Of a stretch of 64,000 nucleotides of DNA, positions 26,279-34,918 are shown piece by piece (position 1 is the stretch's first letter; each line of letters opens with the position of its first letter). Source of the DNA: DAOPZC01 sp035353175 (GTDB taxonomy: Bacteria > Verrucomicrobiota > Kiritimatiellia > RFP12 > UBA1067). The stretch is from positions 28,593 through 92,592 of the forward strand of contig DAOPZC010000010.1 of NCBI GenBank assembly GCA_035353175.1. Reading direction: 5' to 3'. The notes beneath the pieces were generated by a model. That model worked only from the letters and a program-made list of their open reading frames with translations, had not been told where the DNA came from and searched no databases. A program made the position numbers and the translations under genes.

Positions 26279-26307
26279 CAAGCCGCGACGCTTTCGGGCC
26301 CTCTGCG

Positions 26308-26332
26308 GTAGGGTCGGATCTCCGAGCCGACC
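26308..26332 (+). repeat. Solitary REP-like hairpin with GTAG foot
   Basis: GTAG (26308-26311) stands directly before a perfect 6-bp stem GGTCGG/CCGACC with a 9-base loop. A GTAG or GTGG tetranucleotide 5' of a palindrome is the layout of REP elements mobilised by RAYT transposases. It sits in the 278-base divergent gap between comEC and the sugar isomerase-like gene. Confidence 0.5.
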
Positions 26333-26399
26333 GTTGATGGGGATCGGAAGGCCAAATAGAAACGCCCCTGGTTGGCAACCCCATATCATCGCCCCGCGC

Positions 26400-26429
26400 T
26401 TGCCGGGCCCTTCGCCAATCCGGTATAGT
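26400..26429 (+). promoter_or_regulatory. Candidate promoter for the sugar isomerase-like gene
   Basis: TTGCCG (26400-26405) and TATAGT (26424-26429) are separated by 18 bases, about 60 bases ahead of the ATG at 26489. Confidence 0.45.
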
Positions 26430-26488
26430 GAAGTCACTCGGACGAGGGTATTACGGTCATGCGGGGCTTAGTCCCCAAGGAGAACGCA

Positions 26489-27463
26489 ATGAAAAAAGGA
26501 CTCTCACGTCGCCTGTTGCTTCAGCGCCTCGCGCAAACCGCCGCCGCGTGCGGCCTCGGAACCGCCGCCGCGCCCCTGCGGGCCGCCGACGAAAAACCGA
26601 AGCCTGGGCTCACGGTCGGCATCTCGACGCTCGGCTTCACCGGACACACCAATGCGGAACTCGCCAAGGAGTTGGCGGCGGCCGGCTTTGGCACCATCCA
26701 GCTGTTCTTGCTCCAGAAGGACAGCAATTTCTGGAAGTACAACAGCCGCGCCGACGTCTCCAGCCTGACCCCCGCGCGCTGCAAAGAGATCGCCGCGACC
26801 TACCGCGACGCGGGGCTCGAGATCCACAGCATCGGCGTCTACACCAACCTCATGCACCCCGACGAGGCCGAGCTGAACGCCAACCTCGCCTACTTCGAAG
26901 CCATGATGGAGATCGGCGGGCACATGGGCGTGCGCGCGTTCGTCAGCGAGGCGGGCCACTACTACAACGATCAGGTGCCCGCGCCGCATGTGCCGCTGGA
27001 GTTTCAGGACGAAGCGTGGCCGCGCATGGTCGCCACCGGACGGCGGCTCGCCGAGCTGGCCGCCAAACACGACGCCAAGGTGCTGTTCGAGCCCTATTTC
27101 CAGAGCTTTTTCGCGAGCGCCAAGCGCGTGCGGCTCTTCATTGAAGAGGTGTCTTCGCCGCGCGTCCGCGTGCTGCTCGACCCGGCCAACCTGATCGAGC
27201 TCAACGACCTCGACGAGATGTTCGCGCAGCTTGCGCCGTGGATCGACTGCCTGCACGCCAAGGACCGCAAGCACCACACCAGCCGGGGCGTCGCCGCAGG
27301 AAAAGGCGATGTGGACTACAAACGGTTCGTGACGCTGGCGGCCGAGCGCACGCCGAAGGCGCCGCTGATCCTCGAATACGTGGGGCCGAAAGACTATCCC
27401 CAGGCCCGCGCCCACCTTCTCGGCGCGATGCAGGCGTGCGGCATCCCCGAAGCGAAACGCTGA
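26489..27463 (+). CDS. Exported sugar phosphate isomerase/epimerase-like protein (AP endonuclease family 2 barrel)
   Basis: A protein of 324 residues. The N-terminus KKGLSRRLLLQRLAQTAAACG has a twin-arginine (S-R-R-L-L) signal followed by an Ala-rich stretch ending LRAAD, suggesting Tat export of a folded, perhaps metal-bound, protein. The remainder is a xylose-isomerase-like TIM barrel: VGISTLGFTGHTNAELAKEL, then metal-ligand candidates in LFEPYF, LLDPANLIE, CLHAKDRK and LILEYVG. Exported members are common in Verrucomicrobia and Planctomycetes and act on sugars or inositols; the substrate is unknown. AAGGAG precedes the ATG. Confidence 0.8.
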   Translation: MKKGLSRRLLLQRLAQTAAACGLGTAAAPLRAADEKPKPGLTVGISTLGFTGHTNAELAKELAAAGFGTIQLFLLQKDSNFWKYNSRADVSSLTPARCKEIAATYRDAGLEIHSIGVYTNLMHPDEAELNANLAYFEAMMEIGGHMGVRAFVSEAGHYYNDQVPAPHVPLEFQDEAWPRMVATGRRLAELAAKHDAKVLFEPYFQSFFASAKRVRLFIEEVSSPRVRVLLDPANLIELNDLDEMFAQLAPWIDCLHAKDRKHHTSRGVAAGKGDVDYKRFVTLAAERTPKAPLILEYVGPKDYPQARAHLLGAMQACGIPEAKR

Positions 27464-27474
27464 CCCTTTGAGGT

Positions 27475-30369
27475 TTAATAAACTCTGATCAACATTCCGT
27501 AAAACGGGGAGAGATAACCTGAAGCATCCTGCGTTACGCGCGCACCGTTGTAACGGATGCGGCCCAGCTGGTCGGCGGTGAGCAGCGGCTGGGTGCGGAA
27601 CGAGGTCGGACCGAGCGTGCCGGTGAGGGCCAGCTGGCTGCTCCACGCGTCGGCCGTCTGCGCCGAGAACAGGATCTGCCCGCTGCCGAGGTCGATCGTG
27701 CCGGCGGACGAGACGGTCAGCGAGGCGAAGGTGTTGGTGGTGGCGCCGGTCTCGAGGGTACCGCCGTCGACCACCAGCGCGGAGGCGCTGGAAATCACGC
27801 TGTGGGTGCCCAGCGCCAGCGCGCCGCCGCGGACGGTTGTCGTGCCGGAATAGCGCGTCGGATAGGCGAGCGTCAGGCGGCCCGCGCCGTCTTTGACCAG
27901 CGCGACCGGCCCGTAGATCGTGCCGCCGTACGTCGTGTCGACCGCCTGGTTCACGGTCAGCGTGGAGACCGAGGCGCTGCGGTTGGTGATCATCGCGTTG
28001 AGCCCCGTGTTGCCGCTGTTCTTCAGCGCGCCGACCGTCTGGTCGAACCCGTTCAGGTCCAGCCCGGTGTATTCGCCGTTGTTCGAGTCCGCCCAGTGGA
28101 CATCGAGCACCGTGGCGGTGGGCAAGGCGTCGGAGATTCCCAGAAGCAGCGTGCCGCGCGTGAGGTCGGTGCTGCCGCCGTAGGTGTTGTGCGCGCGCAG
28201 CTCCACGCCGCGCGTCCGGTCTCCGAAATAACTGCTCGTGCGGATCGCATAGGTGGCGGCCCCGTCGTCGATCACCCCGCTGATGATCAGGTGGCCGCCG
28301 TTCTGCGCGCCGAAGCGGGCCTGGTTCGAGCCCAGCATGACCGGGCCGGCCCATTCGGCCGTGGCGTTGGCCGCGGACTGCAAGGCGCCGCGGTTCGTGC
28401 TGGGGACCGTCGGCGGCGGCGGTTCGGGCGTGATGCCCGCGCCGTTGACGGTGACGGTCTCGTTCGAAACGGCCACGCCGTCGCCGAGCTCCAGCTGGCT
28501 GCCGGTCAGCACGACCGTCCCGCCGGCCGTGCTGCCCAGACCGTGGCGGTCGGTGATGCGCAGCGCGCCGGCATTGACCGTGGTCACGCCGTCGTAGGCG
28601 TTCGACGCGGTGACCAGCACCACGCCGAGCCCGTGGGTCGCGAAGGGCCCGGGGCCGACCAGCGGTCTGTTGACCGTAAGCAGGTTTGTGAGGCTGGCCG
28701 TCATCAGCGTGCCGCCGCCGGCCGCCAGGGTGATGCCGCGGTTGTTCACCGCAAGCGTGTAGTTGGTCTCGAACCTGAGCGTGCCGCCGTCGAACACGAT
28801 CTGGTCCTGCACGAAGGCCGAGGGATATGCGCCCAGCGCCGCTTCCGACGCGATTTTCAGCGTGCCGCCTGCGAGGTAGGTGCGGCCGGTGTAGACGTTG
28901 ACGTTGTTCAGGGCCAGGGTGCCGAAGCCGGCCTTCGTGAAGTCGCACCCGTTGGTGATCATGCCGTCGAAGGCGCACACCTGGTTGCCCCGCACGCGCA
29001 GCGAGACGGCGGCGCCCGACGCGTTGGTCAGCACCAAGTCGTTCGTGCCGACCAGTCCGCCGAAATTGACCACCGTGTTGGTGCCGAACGCCAGCGTGCC
29101 CATCGGGCCGTCGCCGGTGTTGAACGTGGAGTCTCCGATCACGAGCGGCCGATCCAGCAGCAGCTCTCCTTCGATGACGCTCGTCATGCCGGTGTGGGTG
29201 TTGGATGAGGAGAGTGTCAGGCGCGCGGGCCCTCGCTTGTCGAGGTTCAAGCGCCCGTCGAGGGCCCCATTGAACGTGTAGGCCGAGGTCGCGTTCACCG
29301 TCAGCGTCACATAATTGGTGGCCGAGTTCCCGATCTTCCGGACCATCGTGCTGCCATCCGCCGTGATTCCTTTGACGGTCTGGTTGAACCCGTTCAGGTC
29401 GAGCGTCGCATAGGCCACGTTTGAACCGTTGCCGAGCCGGACCACCGTGTTGGTCGGCAGGCGGTCGTTCCCTCCGTCCAACCGCAGCGTGCCCACCACA
29501 AGCTGCGTCTCGCCCTTATAGGTGTTGGTGCCGGACAGAATGATCGGGCCGCCGGGATCGGCGCACCGCACCACCAGCGGGAACGTGTTGGCGCCATCCT
29601 CGATAGAACCGGACACGATCAGCTCGCCGTTGGCGGGATTCACGCCAATGCGGGCGTCAGAGGAACCGATCACAATCCTGCCGGCCCACGTGTTGGTTCC
29701 GGCCTGAACCTGGAGGGCCCCGTTGTTGTTGCCTTTGCCGAAAATCGTGACGGTTTCGCCCGTGACCGTAATGCCACCCGCCAATTCAAGCCAGTTCCCG
29801 CTCGCCACCGTCGTGCCTCCCGCGGTGGAGCCCAAAGCCCGGCTGTGGGCGGCACGCAAAATACCGGTGCTCACCGTGGTCTCGCCGTCGTACGTGTTGT
29901 CACCGCCCAGCACCAAGGTCCGGGAATTGCTTCCGCCCGCTTTCGTCAAGCCGCCGCTGCCGCTCAACGCCCCGTTCAGGAATAGGTTCCCGGACACCGT
30001 CCCGACGGTGCGGGTGTCGTTTAAGATCATGTCGAAGCCCACCACCTGGGTCTCAGCATCGTTGTTGACGACGGAGCCGCCGAGCGTGATCCGGTTGCCC
30101 GAAAGCGAGAAGGCCCCGGCCGTGCTGTTGAAGGTGATGCCGGCATACGCGGTGTCCGCCGCCGTGTCGTTCACGTTGGTCAGGCGCTGCAGGCCGCCGA
30201 ACACCAGCGCCTCTCCGCCGGCCAGCGTCGTGCCGTTCCAGTTGGCGGGCGTGCTCCAGTTGTCGTCCGTTCCACCGCCGTTCCACGTGGCTTGTGCGGA
30301 TCCGTCCAAAACCAGACCAAACGCCAACACGCATGCCGCCGCAACCGTCCACACGTTCCAGTTATTCAT
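27475..30369 (-). CDS. Large secreted autotransporter-associated beta-strand repeat protein
   Basis: A protein of 964 residues with a signal peptide (about 1-27). It opens with the ATWNGGGTDDNWSTPANWNG motif common in this family, followed by many beta-strand repeats of the form L-x-G-x-N-T-Y-x-G-x-T-x-V-x-x-G-x-L. They predict a long parallel beta-helix at the cell surface. No autotransporter barrel and no PEP-CTERM anchor was found. The last residues are GMLIRVY, matching the C-terminal G-[TM]-L ending of four other proteins in the window. Function is likely adhesion or surface architecture. It ends 12 bp from the convergent sugar isomerase-like gene. Confidence 0.85.
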   Translation of the reverse strand: MNNWNVWTVAAACVLAFGLVLDGSAQATWNGGGTDDNWSTPANWNGTTLAGGEALVFGGLQRLTNVNDTAADTAYAGITFNSTAGAFSLSGNRITLGGSVVNNDAETQVVGFDMILNDTRTVGTVSGNLFLNGALSGSGGLTKAGGSNSRTLVLGGDNTYDGETTVSTGILRAAHSRALGSTAGGTTVASGNWLELAGGITVTGETVTIFGKGNNNGALQVQAGTNTWAGRIVIGSSDARIGVNPANGELIVSGSIEDGANTFPLVVRCADPGGPIILSGTNTYKGETQLVVGTLRLDGGNDRLPTNTVVRLGNGSNVAYATLDLNGFNQTVKGITADGSTMVRKIGNSATNYVTLTVNATSAYTFNGALDGRLNLDKRGPARLTLSSSNTHTGMTSVIEGELLLDRPLVIGDSTFNTGDGPMGTLAFGTNTVVNFGGLVGTNDLVLTNASGAAVSLRVRGNQVCAFDGMITNGCDFTKAGFGTLALNNVNVYTGRTYLAGGTLKIASEAALGAYPSAFVQDQIVFDGGTLRFETNYTLAVNNRGITLAAGGGTLMTASLTNLLTVNRPLVGPGPFATHGLGVVLVTASNAYDGVTTVNAGALRITDRHGLGSTAGGTVVLTGSQLELGDGVAVSNETVTVNGAGITPEPPPPTVPSTNRGALQSAANATAEWAGPVMLGSNQARFGAQNGGHLIISGVIDDGAATYAIRTSSYFGDRTRGVELRAHNTYGGSTDLTRGTLLLGISDALPTATVLDVHWADSNNGEYTGLDLNGFDQTVGALKNSGNTGLNAMITNRSASVSTLTVNQAVDTTYGGTIYGPVALVKDGAGRLTLAYPTRYSGTTTVRGGALALGTHSVISSASALVVDGGTLETGATTNTFASLTVSSAGTIDLGSGQILFSAQTADAWSSQLALTGTLGPTSFRTQPLLTADQLGRIRYNGARVTQDASGYLSPFYGMLIRVY

Positions 30370-30424
30370 AGGCCGACCTTTCTTATTTTAATCGCACGCG
30401 ATCCGTAAAAATCGTAGATTCAGC

Positions 30425-30430
30425 ATTATA
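30425..30430 (-). promoter_or_regulatory. Consensus -10 box (TATAAT) for the beta-strand repeat protein
   Basis: On the minus strand the exact hexamer TATAAT lies 56 bases upstream of the ATG at 30369. No good -35 stands 16-18 bases further up. A perfect 7-bp hairpin (30455-30475, CACCCGC/GCGGGTG) occupies that area and may be an operator or the end of an upstream transcript. Confidence 0.45.
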
Positions 30431-30519
30431 TTACCCGATTTCCCCCGATCCTGTCACCCGCTCATCGCGCGGGTGTGATTTTACTTCGTTGAATCCGCAC
30501 CCGAAGAAAGAGTCGGGAG

Positions 30520-30606
30520 GGAGGAGTTAGAAGTTCTAACACGTTGAAAGCAAAAATAACTTGTACGATTCGACAAGCGTGAATCTACGTGTTTTCCAAC
30601 TCCTCC
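30520..30606. repeat. 87-base nested inverted repeat between two secreted-protein genes
   Basis: GGAGGAGTT (30520-30528) pairs with AACTCCTCC (30598-30606), AACACGT (30538-30544) with ACGTGTT (30587-30593), and CTTGT (30560-30564) with ACAAG (30573-30577). All arms are perfect and properly nested. On the minus strand the inner hairpin is followed by TTATTTTTG, so it may act as the terminator of the FG-GAP gene, whose stop is only nine bases away. The terminal repeats also fit a small MITE-like element. Confidence 0.6.
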
Positions 30607-30614
30607 TTGGGGCC

Positions 30615-32966
30615 TCATGGCGTCCTTGTGCCGGACGACCGCGGGTTGCTCAAGAAATAGAGATAGCCGTCCTCCGCGCCTCCGATGAAGTCGGGAATGC
30701 CGTCGGCGTCGAAGTCCACGACGGTCGGGCTCACGTCGTGCCCCTCGATGTTTTTGATGTGCAGATGCCCCTTGTTCGCGAAGCGGAAGCGACCGTCCGA
30801 AGGCTCCGTCTGAAGCCAGAGCTCGGCATTCTTCGAGTTGATCAGGATGTCGAGCCTGCCGTCGCCATCCCAGTCCGTCATGCAGAGCTTGCGGCGGCCG
30901 CTGCGCCCGCCCATGTTTTTGTTGAACTGCAGCGGCTCGCCCTTCTCGTTGGTGAAGACCCGCTTCGGATGGAGCAGCACGCGCCGGCCGCCGCGCAGGG
31001 CGCGTTCGAAGAACGCCAGATACCCCTCCTGATCCAGCATCACGAGGTCGACCAACCCGTCCTTGTTCCAGTCCACGGTGACCGGCGTCGTGCGCCACTG
31101 GGTCAGCAGCGCCTTGCCTTCCGGTTTCATCCAACCCCACGCCAGCGCGGGCTGCGGGCCCTCCCACTCGACCTCGACCGGCTGGGCCGCGGCCAGCCGA
31201 GGCGCCGCACGCGTGCCGACGTTGCGATACCAGACCACCTTGCCCAGAATCGAATTCGCCACGATGTCCGGCAGCCCGTCGCCGTCCCAATCCGCCACCG
31301 TCTGCGTCGTATAACCCCACTTGGCTTCGCACGGCCCCTGGATGCTGCCGTTCGGTCCCGCCATGATGCGCAGCGTCTGATCGCCAGCCGACAGGCGCCG
31401 GGGCTCGCCCCATTTCGGCTTCGCGACGCCTTTGCCGCTGAGGTTCTCGATGAAGGCGATGTAGCCCGCCGTGTTGCCGCAGATCAGGTCCCAGTCGCCG
31501 TCGCCGTCCCAGTCGCACCCCACCGGCGTGACCAGCGCGCCGAACTTCACGTCCTGCGCCTCCTGCCGGAAATAGCGCGGCGCCTGAAAGAGCGGCGCGC
31601 CGTCCGGGCCACGCGCGCCGGTGTTCTCGATGAAGGCCACCCGCCCGTCCTCGTCGCCGCAGATCAGGTCGAGGTCCCCGTCGCCGTCCCAGTCGATCGC
31701 CGTGGGGGTGATCATCTCCAGATCCATCGCCAGCGGCTGGCCGTCGGCCCGCTTCACGCGCACGCCCGCCGCATAGACCGGCTGCTTGCGCGTACCGGTG
31801 TTCTGGAAGTAGGTGAAGCCGTCCAGAAACTCCCCGCACAGGATATCGAGGTCGCCGTCCCCGTCCCAGTCCGCAAAATTCGGCGACGGGCAACCGAACA
31901 CCTGCAATACCTGGCCGCCCGCCTCGACCGTCCGCGGTTCCTCGTACGCCGGCACAGCGGTCGTGCCGCGGTTGCGGAGCACGTAGACATAGCCGCGCAA
32001 CGGACCGTTCGTCCAGGTGCCCGCCGCGTTGTACGCGTTATCCCAGCCGTACGCCTTCCAGTCGCCGACGCCGACGATCAGATCCTGCGCGCCGTCGCCG
32101 TCATAGTCCGCGTAGCGCCACAAATTGGCGCGCACGGCATTTGAATGGATGTTCGATTTGAGGCCCTCGATCTTGACGCCATTCGCAAACCCCGAATCCT
32201 TGAAACCGGGATAGGCGGTGCCCGGCGAAAGCACCTGCGGCTGGCCGTCCACATCACTCACCTGCGCATTGCCCGGTGCCGGGCTGATCCAGCGCCCCGG
32301 CTTGAATACAGGCATCGGGTTCCGCTCGCCCTTGGGCGTGGGATTCTCGAAAAAATAGACGCCGTTGTAGGGCTTGTCGGGGCAGGCCACCGCGAGGTCG
32401 AGGTCGCCATCGCCATCGAGGTCCATCGGGAGCGGCCAAGCCCAGAGTCCGACGCCGAGGTCCACCGTCAGCCCCGGGTTGTTGTAGTCGAGGCGCTCCA
32501 GTGCGCCGTCGAGGCTCAGCCCCAGCACCAGCAGGCCGCCCGACCAGTTGCCCTGCGGCAGAGACAACTTCTCACCCGCCTTCAGCGCACGGGTGAACAC
32601 CTGGAGGGACGTCCGCCCGCCGTCGGTATAGCGGAAGGAAAAGCCCTGCGGCTTCCAGCCCGAAAGGTCGATGCCGGCCTGACCGGGCACCGTGGCGAGG
32701 TGTGCAGACACATTTCTGCGCGCCTCGACCGTGATCTCGGCGCGCCCGCCGCCCGCGGTCTGCGTGTACGTCCATCCGGCCGACTCTTTCGGCAGCTCCG
32801 CCCACACGTAGTCCCGATTCGAAAAGGCGCGCTTTCCGTTGGTCAGCGGCTGCAGCGTCCAGCCGCTGCCCGTCACGACCAGCCCGTCCGCCTCCACGCG
32901 TTGCGCCGCTTCGTCGGCAGAGGCCACCGCCGCGCACAGAACACCCAAAATCGCCATCCGTTTCAT
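30615..32966 (-). CDS. Secreted FG-GAP/VCBS repeat protein
   Basis: A protein of 783 residues with a short signal peptide (about 1-17). An N-terminal beta-rich domain (about 25-150) precedes at least eight blades built around D-x-D-G-D-G-x-x-D-[LI] (such as MDLDGDGDLDLAVACP and DWDGDGDLDILCGE), the calcium-binding loops of FG-GAP/VCBS propellers. Each blade ends in [FV]-[IF]-E-N-T-G or similar. Such proteins bind glycans or partner proteins at the cell surface. It follows the RAYT gene and a REP copy on the same strand. The stop is next to the 87-base inverted repeat. Confidence 0.85.
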   Translation of the reverse strand: MKRMAILGVLCAAVASADEAAQRVEADGLVVTGSGWTLQPLTNGKRAFSNRDYVWAELPKESAGWTYTQTAGGGRAEITVEARRNVSAHLATVPGQAGIDLSGWKPQGFSFRYTDGGRTSLQVFTRALKAGEKLSLPQGNWSGGLLVLGLSLDGALERLDYNNPGLTVDLGVGLWAWPLPMDLDGDGDLDLAVACPDKPYNGVYFFENPTPKGERNPMPVFKPGRWISPAPGNAQVSDVDGQPQVLSPGTAYPGFKDSGFANGVKIEGLKSNIHSNAVRANLWRYADYDGDGAQDLIVGVGDWKAYGWDNAYNAAGTWTNGPLRGYVYVLRNRGTTAVPAYEEPRTVEAGGQVLQVFGCPSPNFADWDGDGDLDILCGEFLDGFTYFQNTGTRKQPVYAAGVRVKRADGQPLAMDLEMITPTAIDWDGDGDLDLICGDEDGRVAFIENTGARGPDGAPLFQAPRYFRQEAQDVKFGALVTPVGCDWDGDGDWDLICGNTAGYIAFIENLSGKGVAKPKWGEPRRLSAGDQTLRIMAGPNGSIQGPCEAKWGYTTQTVADWDGDGLPDIVANSILGKVVWYRNVGTRAAPRLAAAQPVEVEWEGPQPALAWGWMKPEGKALLTQWRTTPVTVDWNKDGLVDLVMLDQEGYLAFFERALRGGRRVLLHPKRVFTNEKGEPLQFNKNMGGRSGRRKLCMTDWDGDGRLDILINSKNAELWLQTEPSDGRFRFANKGHLHIKNIEGHDVSPTVVDFDADGIPDFIGGAEDGYLYFLSNPRSSGTRTP

Positions 32967-33009
32967 TTCTCGTTTCCCTCTCTGTTATGCCGTGTGCGTG
33001 TCGCTCACG

Positions 33010-33096
33010 AGCCCATCGCGCCGGACGACCGGCGCGCCACCACCCAAAGTGCCGTGCGCGTCCCCGCGCACGGGCCGTCCACGCCTAGACTCCTGC
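33010..33096 (-). repeat. REP-like element, copy 1 (3' of the RAYT gene)
   Basis: About 80-87 bases nearly identical to copy 2. On the minus strand it reads GTGG foot, a perfect 9-bp stem CCGTGCGCG/CGCGCACGG (33052-33073), a linker with CACTTTGG, a second GTGG, then a perfect 8-bp stem CGCGCCGG/CCGGCGCG (33017-33036). The last codons and the stop of the transposase gene lie inside it. Confidence 0.8.
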
Positions 33097-33756
33097 GCAC
33101 TCTTCTTCCATGATCGCCGACTTCCAGCGCGGAGCTGTGATCCCCGCCTTGTCCGGATTCTCCCAAACGTACTTCACCTGATAAACATACTCTCTCACAC
33201 TCCGGATGATGTGATCATACGGCTCGTGTTGCCAGATTGCACCGCTCCGGCCCAAAATCCGATTCAGCGCTTTCGCCGTGAAACACGTCCATCCGTGCAC
33301 GATTTTTCCAAGCGCCCACCTGCCTGCCGGCTCCACGATCACATGGACGTGATTCGGCATCACACACCACGCATGCAGACGATAGCGCATCCCGTCAAAG
33401 AACGACACGGCGTCCGCCACGCACTTCGCGCAAGCAGCTTCGCGCAGCAGGCAGCCCCCGCAACCCTGGTCCAGATACGCATTCACCTTATCCGAAAACA
33501 TCCCTCGCAGGTCGTTAACGTCCGCTTCGGTCAAGGCCCCATGCGCCGTCCGCAACTGAGCCGCGAGCGACTCGCGTTCCTCCAACCAACGTCGCCGTTG
33601 CGAGGCAGGCACCGAATCTGCCAACCGGAAACAGACGTGATAGATCGCCTTTTCAGCCGACCAGTGCGGCAACAATGGCCCGCTCGACACCTTCAGCGAC
33701 CCCCAATCGGGCGCGACGCACAGGTCACTGAGTGTGGTGCCAGACAGATAGCCCAT
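33085..33756 (-). CDS. REP-associated tyrosine transposase (RAYT, Y1/HUH family)
   Basis: A protein of 223 residues. The HUH motif of single-strand transposases is present in HAWCVMPNHVHVIVEP, and the catalytic tyrosine region is YVYQVKYVWENPDKAGI, as in IS200/IS605-like RAYT proteins (TnpA-REP). Such domesticated transposases nick and join REP hairpins. The start at 33756 has GGAGGG upstream; earlier in-frame starts fall inside the flanking repeat. It carries a cysteine-rich insert (GCGGCLLREAACAKC), possibly metal-binding. It is flanked by two direct copies of an 80-base double-hairpin repeat, which fits its expected substrate. Confidence 0.88.
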   Translation of the reverse strand: MGYLSGTTLSDLCVAPDWGSLKVSSGPLLPHWSAEKAIYHVCFRLADSVPASQRRRWLEERESLAAQLRTAHGALTEADVNDLRGMFSDKVNAYLDQGCGGCLLREAACAKCVADAVSFFDGMRYRLHAWCVMPNHVHVIVEPAGRWALGKIVHGWTCFTAKALNRILGRSGAIWQHEPYDHIIRSVREYVYQVKYVWENPDKAGITAPRWKSAIMEEECAGV

Positions 33757-33791
33757 CGTTCCCTCCGTTGAGTCGCACGGCTCAGTCCACG

Positions 33792-33877
33792 GCCCCAGCG
33801 CGCCGGAGGACCGGCGCGCCACTTCCAAAGTGCCGTGCGCGTCCCCGCGCACGGGCGGTCCACGCCGAGACTCCTGC
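33792..33877 (-). repeat. REP-like element, copy 2 (3' of the sialidase-like gene)
   Basis: A direct repeat of copy 1 with one single-base indel and a few substitutions. It keeps both hairpins: CCGTGCGCG/CGCGCACGG, and a 9-bp GCGCGCCGG/CCGGCGCGC. The GTGG feet are kept as well. It begins at the stop codon of the sialidase-like gene and so may also stabilise or end the operon transcript. Confidence 0.8.
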
Positions 33878-34899
33878 TATTCCCCCAATTTTCCCGGGTC
33901 CAGCACCACGTGCCGGACCTTCGCCCGCTTCCACGTGTAGGTGATGTGCACGCGGCCGTCCGCCGCCTGGATGACTGCCGGATAGGAGAACTCGCACTTC
34001 TCCTCGGTTTCAAGATCCAGCACCCGCTGCCATACAAGGCCGTCCTTGGAGAGGGCCACGGACAACGGCGAGCGGCCCTTCTCGACCGGGTTATACACGA
34101 TCAGATGCCGGCCGTCTTTCAGGGTCAGCGCGTCGGTGCCCGCGTTCGGGTTGGGCAGGTCCAGCAGCGTCATCTCGCCCCACGTGGCGCCGTTGTCCGT
34201 CGAGAAAATAGAGAAGACCCGCTTCTCCTTCGTCCGGCCGACCATCTGCAGCTTCGAGCCCGGATGGACCAAAAAGCTCGGCTGGATGGCGTTGATCGTC
34301 CGGCCGTGCAAGGGACCGGTCCGCGTCCATGTCACGCCGTCCTCGCGCGTGGTCTCGACGTGCACGAGCCACGGCCCGTACTCCGAACTGGCGCCGCACA
34401 GCAGGCGACCGTCGTCCAGCAGCAGCGGCTTGTTCTTGATGGGCCCGATCATGCCGTTGGGCAGGCGGACCGCCGTCGACCAGGTCTGGCCGCCGTCACG
34501 CGAGGTCCGGCGCTCGCCCCACCACCACGTGCAGTCCGGCCCGACTTTGTAGAACAAGACCAGCGTTCCGTCTTTCGCCGCATGCAGCACCGGATTCCAG
34601 CAGGGATAGCGCAGCGTCTCGCTCTGCACGCCGTTCGCCACCTCGACGGCCGGCGTCCAGCGGCCCTGCACCTGTCGCGACGACCAGATCCCGACGTCCT
34701 TGCCGCCTTCGCGCGTGCCGCCGAACCACGCCGCCACGAAGCCGCCCGGCACCTCCGCCACGGTCGACGCGTGGCACGAAGGCGTCGGCATCGGGTCGTT
34801 CACAAACTCCGCCGCTTTGACCGCGCCGCCGGCTTCGACCGCAACGGCCCGCCACGCGAGCGCCAGAACCGTTCCTGCACATGCCCCTCTGATTTTCAT
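33877..34899 (-). CDS. Secreted sialidase-like (BNR repeat) protein
   Basis: A protein of 340 residues with a signal peptide (about 1-25). The propeller carries Asp-box-like motifs (SRDGGQTWSTA, STDNGATWGEM, and a degenerate EDGVTWTRT) and an early GFVAAWFGGTREGGKDVGIW block typical of the exo-alpha-sialidase-like family in PVC and Bacteroidota. Members act on sialic acids or other acidic sugars, or only bind glycans; the Arg triad was not traced here. AAGGGA supports the start at 34899; an ATG five codons upstream (34914) is possible. It lies 19 bp after the symporter gene and ends at REP copy 2. Confidence 0.8.
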   Translation of the reverse strand: MKIRGACAGTVLALAWRAVAVEAGGAVKAAEFVNDPMPTPSCHASTVAEVPGGFVAAWFGGTREGGKDVGIWSSRQVQGRWTPAVEVANGVQSETLRYPCWNPVLHAAKDGTLVLFYKVGPDCTWWWGERRTSRDGGQTWSTAVRLPNGMIGPIKNKPLLLDDGRLLCGASSEYGPWLVHVETTREDGVTWTRTGPLHGRTINAIQPSFLVHPGSKLQMVGRTKEKRVFSIFSTDNGATWGEMTLLDLPNPNAGTDALTLKDGRHLIVYNPVEKGRSPLSVALSKDGLVWQRVLDLETEEKCEFSYPAVIQAADGRVHITYTWKRAKVRHVVLDPGKLGE

Positions 34900-34918
34900 G
34901 TTATTCCCTTTCATGGTC

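Noticed and set aside
26262..26290. CGCAAAAC followed by CGCGACG upstream of comEC as an operator of the same regulon
   Set aside because: Only the first half-site fits; the sequence is better explained as the CACGCA/TGCGTG inverted repeat.
27475..30369. Internal beta-strand repeats as a possible CRISPR or tandem DNA repeat array
   Set aside because: The repetition is at protein level only; DNA units are not near-identical and there are no spacer-like intervals. No CRISPR array or cas gene was seen anywhere in the window.
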